Source: Actinomycetes bacterium (GTDB taxonomy: Bacteria > Actinomycetota > Acidimicrobiia > Acidimicrobiales > Acidimicrobiaceae). Taken from it: a stretch of DNA of 33,406 nt. Positions 8,698 to 16,979 of the stretch are shown here, one piece after another. Made by a program: the position numbers and the translations under genes. Below the pieces are notes generated by a model, which searched no databases, was not told the origin of the DNA, and saw nothing but the letters and a program-made list of their open reading frames with translations. Position 1 is the first letter of the stretch, and every line of letters starts with the position of its first letter. The stretch covers positions 1-33,406 of the forward strand of contig JAJYPE010000004.1 of assembly GCA_021795585.1 (NCBI GenBank), read 5' to 3'.

Positions 8698-9086
8698 TGT
8701 TGGCGGTCATTGAGGACCGGATCCGCCGGACAAAAAAGATACCGGCGACGTCGCGGTCCTAATGCAAGCCGTTTCCAAGGTTCCAATTTCGAGCCACCCT
8801 GGAACTTCCTCTTCTGACCACTCCGGCCCGGACCCTCGGCATGTGCCGATTCCCGAGGCACGCAGCCGGTAGCCGGAGCCCTTCAGGGTGATCACCACGC
8901 CGTGATGCACGAAGACATCAATGATGGCACCGCCACCCGGTCTCCGAAGACCAGTGCTCCTGCCTTTCGAAATCGGTGCCGTTGCGCGTTACTGCCCGCG
9001 CCTACCCATCCGAGCGGCAGATACCACTCGGGGCATGCCCGCCAGGCACTGAAAATCCGCCCGAGATCGCGCTCGCGACTTGACAT
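8698..9086 (-). pseudogene. IS21-family remnant: C-terminal fragment of IstB-like ATPase plus putative IS end
   Basis: On the - strand the two-frame reading FGDRVAVPS / IDVFVHHGVVITLKGSGYRLR resembles the IstB C-terminus (FGD..V...MIDRLVHHA..I.LKG.SYRLR), broken by a frameshift near 8900. A candidate IS end begins 5'-TGTTGGCGGTCATTGAGGACC at 8698 (+ strand). No istA found. Confidence 0.65.
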
Positions 9087-9104
9087 GACATAGAAGCATC
9101 CCTC

Positions 9105-10694
9105 CTACAGGAGCACCTTGGCCAAGTCGGCCATGTGCAGTATGTAGTTCGGGAAGATGCCGAAGATCACCGTGCCGGCAACGCCGATTGCCACCACAAT
9201 CTGCGCCTCGACCGGCAGTGAAATCTTCTCCATCAAGGATGCCGAGGCCACTGCGGCCTCCCCCTCGGCCGCCACGGTGCCGGTCGCGGCCATGGCCATC
9301 TGCGGCTGGCTCACGAGCGAGCGCCTCCTCGGCCCGCGAGCGTAGGCCACCGCGACCACCCTCAGGTAGAAGAAGGTGGCTATTACCGCGGAAAGCATGG
9401 CGATCACAGCAAGCACGTAGGAGTGTGCCGAGACCGCCGCCGAGACCACGGCAAACTTGGCCACAAGCCCCGTGGTCAGAGGCGCGCCGGCTTGCGCCAC
9501 GAGCAGTATGGCCAAGAAGAAGGCAATGCCCGGGTTGCGCGAAGCAAGTCCCCGCAATTTCTCGAGCGGCACGCGTCCCGTCTCGCGATCCTCGAACGAA
9601 TTAACGATTGCGAAGGTGGCAACCACCATGAACGCGTACGCGAGCAGATAGTAAATCGAAGCCGAAGTGCCCCTGGCGGTGGCTGCCTCCACCCCGAGCA
9701 GGACGAATCCGGCATGGTTGATGGACGAGTACGCGAGCATGCGCTTCAGGTCGTTCTGCACCACCGCAAGGACGGCGCCAACCACCAGCGTCAGGGCGGC
9801 AAGAGCCCAGATGATGGGCTGCCAGTCAAGGCGGAGGGTGGGGAAGGCCGAAACCAAAATCCGAAGCAGCCCCGCGAAGCCGGCAGCCTTGGCAGCTGCT
9901 GCCATGTATCCCACCGACGCCGACGGCGACCCCTGGTAGACGTCGGGAGTCCAGAGGTGGAACGGGACGGCCGCGACCTTGAAGGCCAGGCCCACGATAA
10001 GGAGGGCCATCCCCGCCAGCAGCACCCCGTTTGCAGTGATGGTGTTAGAGGCGAGGAAGCCTGCGATCTTGGCGATGTTGGTGGATCCCGTGGCACCGTA
10101 GGTGAGGGCGATGCCGTAGAGGAAGAGCGCGGATGAGAAACCGCCCAGGACGAAATACTTGAGGGCCGCTTCCCCGGAAGCGGTCGAGCGCTTCTCGAAG
10201 CCTGCCAGCACGTAGAGGGCGATGGAAAGGATCTCGAGCCCCAGGAAGATCACGATCAGATCTCCGGCGCTCGCCAGCAGCATGGCGCCCGTCGCCGAGA
10301 GCAGGAGAAGGCCCTGGAACTCGCCTGTGCCGAAGCGACCCTCGGACAGATAGGCCGAGCCGAGAAGCGTGCCCATGAAAGTAGTGGCTGAAATGGTCAC
10401 CAGCAGGAAGACGGCAAAACCGTCGATGGTGATCGAGGAGGCGATCGCCCTATACGCCCCATGTTCCGCGAAATTCGCCCACATGGTCGCCGAATCAGCG
10501 AAGGCAAGCAGGGCCGTCAACGCAGCCAGCACCGAAGGGGTCCGGGTACCGCGCGTCGAGGGGAAGAGTGAGGTAGTAAGCATGACCACCAGCGCCCCGA
10601 CCACGAGGATAATTTCCGGGCCGATCGCCTTGTAGGAGATGGTCGGGAAGGTGATCGCCGGTCCGGTGGCGATCGCTGCCAATAGGTGCTCCAT
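9105..10694 (-). CDS. nuoN: NADH-quinone oxidoreductase subunit N
   Basis: Start trimmed from 10772 to ATG 10694 to avoid overlap with nuoM. PFHLWTPDVYQGSPSASVGYMAAAAKAAGFAGLLR and KRMLAYSSINHAGFVLLG motifs; last gene of the nuo order. Confidence 0.95.
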   Translation of the reverse strand: MEHLLAAIATGPAITFPTISYKAIGPEIILVVGALVVMLTTSLFPSTRGTRTPSVLAALTALLAFADSATMWANFAEHGAYRAIASSITIDGFAVFLLVTISATTFMGTLLGSAYLSEGRFGTGEFQGLLLLSATGAMLLASAGDLIVIFLGLEILSIALYVLAGFEKRSTASGEAALKYFVLGGFSSALFLYGIALTYGATGSTNIAKIAGFLASNTITANGVLLAGMALLIVGLAFKVAAVPFHLWTPDVYQGSPSASVGYMAAAAKAAGFAGLLRILVSAFPTLRLDWQPIIWALAALTLVVGAVLAVVQNDLKRMLAYSSINHAGFVLLGVEAATARGTSASIYYLLAYAFMVVATFAIVNSFEDRETGRVPLEKLRGLASRNPGIAFFLAILLVAQAGAPLTTGLVAKFAVVSAAVSAHSYVLAVIAMLSAVIATFFYLRVVAVAYARGPRRRSLVSQPQMAMAATGTVAAEGEAAVASASLMEKISLPVEAQIVVAIGVAGTVIFGIFPNYILHMADLAKVLL

Positions 10695-10701
10695 GTGAGC
10701 C

Positions 10702-12234
10702 TCAGTTCCTTCCTGTTTGGACGTGCGCAGCCGCAGAGGGGCCCGGCTGGGCCGCCTGGACATGGGCGACAAGGGCGTCCACCGTCGGGCTTATGCGCGA
10801 GAGAATCGGCTGCGGATAAACGCCGAGCGCTATCACAATCACGATGAGCGGGACCAGCACCAGGATCTGCGGCCGCTTAAGGTCGACCGCCCGCTCCTCC
10901 GGAATCAGGCCCGGCTCCTTCGGGGTCCCGTGGAAGACCCTTTGATAAGCCCAGAGCATGTAAACCGCGCCTATGACAACGCCGGAGGTACCTACAACCG
11001 CCCACCAGCGGTGAGTCGAAAAACCGCCAACGAGGATCAGGAACTCGCCCACGAAACCGGACAGGCCCGGAAGCCCGATCGACGACATGACGAACAACGT
11101 AAATATGCCGGCCAACACCGGGGCACGGGACTGCAGCCCTCCCAGGGAATCCATATCGAAGGCCCTGGTGGAATAGAAGAGGTAGCCGACCAGGAGGAAG
11201 AGCGCCGCAGTGTACACCCCGTGGTTGATCATCTGCAGCACGCCGCCTGCCACCCCTGCGCGGCTCAGACCGAAGATGCCGAGCACGATGAAGCCCATGT
11301 GGCTAAGGGAGGAGTACGCCAGCATCCTCTTGATATCGGTCTCCGCCGCTGCGACAATGCCACCGTAGATGATTCCGATCACCGCCAGGGTGAGCAGGAG
11401 CGGCCCGAAAGTCACAACCGCACGGGGGAAAAGCGTGAAGTCAAAGCGCAGAATTCCGTATGTGCCGAGCTTGGCCATGATGGCCGCTAGCACCACTACT
11501 CCCGCTGTCGGTGCCTGTCTATAGGCATCCGGCGACCAGGTATGGAAGGGAAAGATCGGCGCCTTGACCGCGAAGGCGGCCGTGAAGGCAAGGAAGAGCC
11601 AGTCCTCGGTGGTGGAGGAAAGATGGGTATGCGCCAGCTGGGAGATGTTGAAGGTCATCACGCCGGTCTGGCTGTCGTGGATGAAGACCAGCGACAGCAT
11701 TCCCACCAGGAGAAGTGCGGATCCTAGGAATGTGTAAACGAAAAACTTGATGGCCGCCGCCCCGCCGCGCTCGTAGCCCCAGGACCCGATGAGGAAGTAG
11801 GTCGGGATGAGCGTCAGCTCGAAGGTGACGAAGAAGGCGAACAGGTCCAAGCTGGCAAAGCTGCCCATGCAGGCCGCCTCGAGCAGGAGCATCCAGGCCG
11901 CGAAGGAATGAGTGTTCACCTTTTCCTTGGCGCCCAGCAATGCCAGCGGGAAGATGATCGCGGTAAGGACTACCAGAAAAATAGAGATGCCGTCGACACC
12001 AAGCCGCCAGGAGATCCCAAAGGTGGGTATCCAGTTGTACGAGGAGACGCCCTGGTATCCGGCCACTCCGGGCTTGAACTGGACCGCAAGAACGATGGCC
12101 AGCACCGCCTCCACGACCGAGACGGCAATCGCCAGCGGATAGACCGCCTTGCCCCGCGCGCTCTTGGGAATCAGGGCCGCCACCAACGCCGCGATAGCGG
12201 GCAGCAGGACCAGCACTTGAAGCTCAGAACTCAA
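10702..12234 (-). CDS. nuoM: NADH-quinone oxidoreductase subunit M
   Basis: PIFPFHTWSPDAYRQAPTAGVVVLAAIMAKLGTYGILRF and IKRMLAYSSLSHMGFIVLG motifs. Confidence 0.96.
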   Translation of the reverse strand: MSSELQVLVLLPAIAALVAALIPKSARGKAVYPLAIAVSVVEAVLAIVLAVQFKPGVAGYQGVSSYNWIPTFGISWRLGVDGISIFLVVLTAIIFPLALLGAKEKVNTHSFAAWMLLLEAACMGSFASLDLFAFFVTFELTLIPTYFLIGSWGYERGGAAAIKFFVYTFLGSALLLVGMLSLVFIHDSQTGVMTFNISQLAHTHLSSTTEDWLFLAFTAAFAVKAPIFPFHTWSPDAYRQAPTAGVVVLAAIMAKLGTYGILRFDFTLFPRAVVTFGPLLLTLAVIGIIYGGIVAAAETDIKRMLAYSSLSHMGFIVLGIFGLSRAGVAGGVLQMINHGVYTAALFLLVGYLFYSTRAFDMDSLGGLQSRAPVLAGIFTLFVMSSIGLPGLSGFVGEFLILVGGFSTHRWWAVVGTSGVVIGAVYMLWAYQRVFHGTPKEPGLIPEERAVDLKRPQILVLVPLIVIVIALGVYPQPILSRISPTVDALVAHVQAAQPGPSAAAHVQTGRN

Positions 12235-12276
12235 TTTCCACCACCGCTATCCATCCAAAGAACTCAAGTGCACCCA

Positions 12277-14175
12277 TTAGAAGCTCGCCCTTGTGAGAAC
12301 GAATCCGAGAATCAGTACCACCCCGAAGGTGATCACCAGAGCGTAGGAGCGGACGTATCCGCTCTGCAATTTGCGAACCTGCCCGGCGGTAACCGCCACC
12401 AGCGTTCCAGTGCCTTTGACCGCTCCGTCGATCACCGCGTTGTCCACAACCGTGTTAGCCGAGTGCGCAAGAACCTGAGATCCGCCGGAGAACACCTTGT
12501 CCAGGAACATGTCGATACCCCACGCTTTGGCGAGGAACCGGGGTTCCAGAGATGGGTTCTCAGACCGCGAGGCCCATGCCCGCCACGCCAGCAGGATCCC
12601 GATTATCGCAAAGACCGCATCGCCCGCCTCCAGGATCACCCTGGTGCCGGTCCCGAAGCCAAGAGCCGCCTGCGCTGAACCGAAGACCGGAGTAAGCCAG
12701 TTGGTCAAGAAGTCCGTCGAGGAGCTGAAGCCAAGGTTGAGGACGCCCGCGATCACCGAAGCGCCAGCCAGTACCACCAGTGGCACGGTCATCACCGCCG
12801 GCGACTCATGGGGCTCCGGATGGTGATCGGAGCCGGCGAGCGCCTTGGCGTAGCGCGCGTCGCCGAAGAAGACCAGATAGACCTCGCGGCCCATGTAGTA
12901 AGCGGTTAGCACCGCGGTCAATGCGCCTAGAGCCCAAAGCCACGGGGACTTGGTATACGCGCCCAGTAGGACATCCCCTTTGGAGAAGAACCCGGAGAAG
13001 GGGGGCAGACCGGCAATGGAAAGCCAAGCGATGATAAAGGTGAAGCCGGTGATCGGCATCAGCTTGTAGAGCCTGCCCATCTTCTTGATGTCCTGTTCGT
13101 CATGAAGCGAGTGGATGACCGAGCCGGCCCCGAGGAAGAGGAGCCCCTTGTAAAAGGCGTGGGTGATCATCAGGAAGATCGCCGCCACGTAGGCCCCCGA
13201 TCCAATACCGAGGAACATGTACTCCAGCTGGTAGCCCGTCGAGTAGGCGAGCACCTTCTTTATGTCGTTCTGGCTTGTGGCCGCGGCTGCAGCGACGAAG
13301 GCGGTAACCACGCCGAAGATCGCGATCACAGTCCCGGCCTCCGGGGAGAGGTGAAGTATGGGGGAGATGCGGGCCATCAGGTAGACACCCGCCGTGACCA
13401 TCGTGGCGGCATGGATAAGCGCGGAAACCGGGGTCGGGCCCTCCATGGCATCCACCAGCCAGACAAAGAGCGGGATCTGCGCCGACTTGCCGGCTGCACC
13501 GAGGAAGAAGAGTAACGCGATGGCCGTGGCATCCGTTGAGGAGATGGCCCCGTGATGCGCAGCGCTGAACGCGCCCGTGTAGGTCAACGTCCCGGTGACC
13601 TTGAAGAGCAGGAACATGCCGACCATGTAGCCAAAGTCGCCGATTCGGTTGACGATAAAGGCCTTCTTACCCGCCGAAGCCGCCGTGTTGCGATGGAACC
13701 AGAAGGAGATCAGCCAGTAGGAGCAGGCCCCCACGCCTTCCCAGCCGAGGAAGGTCAGGACGAAGTTGTTGGCGAGAACCAGGGTCAACATCGAGAAGAC
13801 GAAGAGATTCAGGTAGACGAAGAAGGTCCTGAACCGCGGGTCGTGGTCCATGTAGCCGATGGAGTAGGCGTGAATCAGCGTGGCGACGCCCGTAACGAAG
13901 AGAATCATCGCCGCCGACAGGGGATCTAGATAAAAACCCCAGGAGATCTTCAGCCCGGCCACCTGGAACCAGGTGAAGAGATCGCCCGTCTGCACGCGCG
14001 GGGCAGCGAGGGATAGCAGGTGCAGGTACTCGACAATGGCGATAACGAAGGCGCCGCCGACCATCGCCGTCGCCAGCCACCCGACTAGTCGCTTGGGCAG
14101 GTAGCGCCCGAAGAGCAGGTTGATGGCGAAGCCGAGGAGCGGTAGCCCCGGTATCAGAAAGACAAGTCCCCGCAT
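12277..14175 (-). CDS. nuoL: NADH-quinone oxidoreductase subunit L
   Basis: FLGWEGVGACSYWLISFWF, PLFVWLVDAMEGPTPVSALIHAATMVTAGVYLMAR and IKKVLAYSTGYQLEYMFLG motifs. Confidence 0.97.
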   Translation of the reverse strand: MRGLVFLIPGLPLLGFAINLLFGRYLPKRLVGWLATAMVGGAFVIAIVEYLHLLSLAAPRVQTGDLFTWFQVAGLKISWGFYLDPLSAAMILFVTGVATLIHAYSIGYMDHDPRFRTFFVYLNLFVFSMLTLVLANNFVLTFLGWEGVGACSYWLISFWFHRNTAASAGKKAFIVNRIGDFGYMVGMFLLFKVTGTLTYTGAFSAAHHGAISSTDATAIALLFFLGAAGKSAQIPLFVWLVDAMEGPTPVSALIHAATMVTAGVYLMARISPILHLSPEAGTVIAIFGVVTAFVAAAAATSQNDIKKVLAYSTGYQLEYMFLGIGSGAYVAAIFLMITHAFYKGLLFLGAGSVIHSLHDEQDIKKMGRLYKLMPITGFTFIIAWLSIAGLPPFSGFFSKGDVLLGAYTKSPWLWALGALTAVLTAYYMGREVYLVFFGDARYAKALAGSDHHPEPHESPAVMTVPLVVLAGASVIAGVLNLGFSSSTDFLTNWLTPVFGSAQAALGFGTGTRVILEAGDAVFAIIGILLAWRAWASRSENPSLEPRFLAKAWGIDMFLDKVFSGGSQVLAHSANTVVDNAVIDGAVKGTGTLVAVTAGQVRKLQSGYVRSYALVITFGVVLILGFVLTRASF

Positions 14176-14176
14176 G

Positions 14177-14482
14177 CTAACCCTTCAAGATGTGTAGATC
14201 GTCGGCGGTCGCACCCAGGCGCCGGCGGAAGATGGAGACGATGATGCCGAGACCGACGACTACCTCTGCCGCCGCCACGACGAGCACGAAGAACACCATC
14301 ACCTGGCCGGCCACGTCTCCCAACATCCGCGAGAATGTAACAAAGGTCAGGTTGACCGCGTTCAGCATCATTTCGATGCACATGAACATCACTATGACGT
14401 TTCGCCTGACCAGCACGCCGATTATGCCCAGCGAGAAGAGCACCGCCGCCAGGATCAAGTACCAGCTTCCGGGGACGCTCAC
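14177..14482 (-). CDS. nuoK: NADH-quinone oxidoreductase subunit K
   Basis: [30 protein letters not shown] and [21 protein letters not shown] motifs. Confidence 0.96.
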   Translation of the reverse strand: MSVPGSWYLILAAVLFSLGIIGVLVRRNVIVMFMCIEMMLNAVNLTFVTFSRMLGDVAGQVMVFFVLVVAAAEVVVGLGIIVSIFRRRLGATADDLHILKG

Positions 14483-15084
14483 CTGTCCACCGCCTTTCCT
14501 TGGACCGCTTCGGAGTTCTCCTCCTCGGCGTTGGCCGTAACCACGCGCCGTGCCAGATAGACCGCAGCCAGCACCGCAATGACCAGCAGGACCGCCGTCG
14601 CTTCGAACGGCAGCAGATAAGCGGAGAAGACCTCGGCCGCAATCTTTTGCACGTTGTTGTAGGAGTTGCCCACCGGCGCGTTCGCCGCATGTGCGCCGGT
14701 CGCCCAGGTGGTTCTTGCCAGGAGGAGAACCTCGGCCAGGCCGACGACGCCGGCTACGGCCGCGAGCGGCCGCTGACCGCGCAGGAATTCACGGCCGAAG
14801 ACCTCTCGCCTGTCCACGCCGAGCAGCATGATGACGAACAGAAAGAGAACGACGATCGCACCCGCGTAGACGATGACCTGCACCGCCGCCAGGAACTGGG
14901 CGTCCTGCTCGATGAAGAGGATCGCTATGCCAAACATGGTGAGCACCAGCGAGAGCGCCGAGTGCACCGGGTTCCGCGAGGTGATCACCCCGAAGGCGCC
15001 CGCGAGCACGATTAGCGCCGCGGCGACGAATGTGATGAGGTCAGGCTTGGCGATTGCCGCCGCAAACATGGAAGGCTCCATCAC
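14479..15084 (-). CDS. nuoJ: NADH-quinone oxidoreductase subunit J
   Basis: [52 protein letters not shown] motif; 4-bp overlaps with nuoI and nuoK. Confidence 0.96.
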   Translation of the reverse strand: MMEPSMFAAAIAKPDLITFVAAALIVLAGAFGVITSRNPVHSALSLVLTMFGIAILFIEQDAQFLAAVQVIVYAGAIVVLFLFVIMLLGVDRREVFGREFLRGQRPLAAVAGVVGLAEVLLLARTTWATGAHAANAPVGNSYNNVQKIAAEVFSAYLLPFEATAVLLVIAVLAAVYLARRVVTANAEEENSEAVQGKAVDR

Positions 15085-15764
15085 CGGACCCTCCCGCCCG
15101 CCTTGCGCGGAATCCGATCGGCCTTCACTACGCGAATCATGAACTCTGGCGACGCCTTCTCGGGCGGAAGATCGCTCTGCCCGCGCTCAGGCGCGCGCGT
15201 CCCGTATCCGAGCTCATTCGACCAATGGACCACGCCTTCGTAGTCAGGGTCGCCGGAAGGCGACGTTGCCCGCATCCAGCCGGAACTCAGGTCGTCGTCG
15301 CCGTCGTGCCAGTCCTCCCAAGGCATCCGGCGCGCCTTGCCCTCGTCGTCGACCACCAGTTCCGCCTTCGTGTAGATGGCATCCTCTCGCGATGTGAAAG
15401 AGAACTCGAAGAGCTTGGACTCGGTTATCGCCTCGGTCGGGCACGCCTCCACGCAGAGATCACAGTGGATGCACCGCAGGAAATTGATCTCGTAGACAAA
15501 GCCGTAGCGCTCGCCCGGCGAGACCGGATCCTCGATGGGATTGTCCTTCCCACGCACGTAGATACAGCCCACGGGGCACACGCCGGCGCACAGCTCGCAG
15601 CCGATGCACTTCTCCATGCCGTCCTCGTACCTGTTGAGCACGTGGCGGCCGTGGAAGCGTGGCGGCTTCGGCCGCTTCTCTTTCGGATACTCGGTAGTGA
15701 TCCGGGGCTCGGCCAGCTGCTTGAACGTGACCTTGAACCCCTTTAAGCCGTCAAGTACACCCAT
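15081..15764 (-). CDS. nuoI: NADH-quinone oxidoreductase subunit I (2x[4Fe-4S])
   Basis: CIGCELCAGVCPVGCIYV and CIHCDLCVEACPTEAI ferredoxin motifs. Confidence 0.96.
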   Translation of the reverse strand: MGVLDGLKGFKVTFKQLAEPRITTEYPKEKRPKPPRFHGRHVLNRYEDGMEKCIGCELCAGVCPVGCIYVRGKDNPIEDPVSPGERYGFVYEINFLRCIHCDLCVEACPTEAITESKLFEFSFTSREDAIYTKAELVVDDEGKARRMPWEDWHDGDDDLSSGWMRATSPSGDPDYEGVVHWSNELGYGTRAPERGQSDLPPEKASPEFMIRVVKADRIPRKAGGRVR

Positions 15765-15770
15765 TCGGCA

Positions 15771-16979
15771 TCAATCTCCCTCTGGGCGGATCGGATCCGC
15801 CGCCGGTAGCTTGCGGAAGGTCATGATGACCTCGGCCTCGGAGCCGGTCTCGCGGCCGATGGTGATCGCCCGATAGAGGACTGCACCAGCCGCGGCGAAG
15901 ATGACGAAGAGTACCAGGCCATAGACCCGGCTCACCTGCATCCCCGCGACCACCAGTAGCCAGGCCAGCGCAACGGGAATGAGCAGCTTCCACCCCAGGT
16001 CCATCAACTGGTCGTAGCGGAGGCGCGGCAATGCAGCTCGAACCCATACGTAGAAAAACAGGAACGCCCCCGTCTTGATCAAGAACCACAGGATGGGCCA
16101 GATGAACGACGGCCCGCCCAGGTTGGGTCCGTCGGGTCCTCCCAGGAAGAGCGTGACGATCACGGCCGACATTGTGATGGCGTTCATGAATTCCGACAGG
16201 AAGAAAAGGGCGAAGCGGATCGAGGAGTACTCGGTCACGTACCCGCCCACCAGCTCCTGCTCGGCCTCGGTAAGGTCGAACGGTGGCCGGTTCAGCTCTG
16301 CGGTTGCGGCCACCAGGAAGATCAGGAACGGGACCACTCCGAGGCGGAGGATGTTCCACTGCGGAAAGATGTGGAAGAACGAGCCGGCCTGGGAGGTGAC
16401 GATGGCTCTGGTGCTCAGCGATCCGGTCAGAAGCACCACCGCCGCCACCGATAGGCCCATGGCCGCCTCGTAGGAGACCATCTGTGCCGAGGCGCGCACC
16501 GCGCCGAGAAGCGGATACTTGGAGCCCGAAGACCAGCCCGCAAGCATTGTTCCGTAGACCGAGATGGAAGACATGGCCAGCAGCAGCAGGATCCCTATGG
16601 GGGGATCGGCAACCTGCAGCTGCACCGTATGCCCGAAGATGTGGACGACGCCTCCCACAGGAATGATCGTGAATGCGACCAGGGCTGGCACCAGGACCAA
16701 ATACGGCGCGAGCTTGAAGGCGAAGCGGTCCGCCTTATCCGGGATCAGGTCCTCCTTGAAGAAGAGCTTGATGCCGTCCGCCAGCGTCTGCAGCAGGCCC
16801 CAAGGGCCAGCTCGGTTGGGCCCGATACGGTTCTGCATATCCGAAATCAGCTTGCGCTCGAACCAAATCACGAGCATCACCGCGACCATCAACGCCGCGA
16901 AGGCGACCAGCACCTTCACCAGGACGATGATGACGACGCCAATCGAGATATGGCCGAGAAAGAGCGGGTCCTGACCCAT
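15771..16979 (-). CDS. nuoH: NADH-quinone oxidoreductase subunit H
   Basis: MQNRIGPNRAGPWGLLQTLADGIKLFFKED, RPPFDLTEAEQELVGGYVTEYSSIRFALFFLSEF motifs. Confidence 0.97.
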   Translation of the reverse strand: MGQDPLFLGHISIGVVIIVLVKVLVAFAALMVAVMLVIWFERKLISDMQNRIGPNRAGPWGLLQTLADGIKLFFKEDLIPDKADRFAFKLAPYLVLVPALVAFTIIPVGGVVHIFGHTVQLQVADPPIGILLLLAMSSISVYGTMLAGWSSGSKYPLLGAVRASAQMVSYEAAMGLSVAAVVLLTGSLSTRAIVTSQAGSFFHIFPQWNILRLGVVPFLIFLVAATAELNRPPFDLTEAEQELVGGYVTEYSSIRFALFFLSEFMNAITMSAVIVTLFLGGPDGPNLGGPSFIWPILWFLIKTGAFLFFYVWVRAALPRLRYDQLMDLGWKLLIPVALAWLLVVAGMQVSRVYGLVLFVIFAAAGAVLYRAITIGRETGSEAEVIMTFRKLPAADPIRPEGD

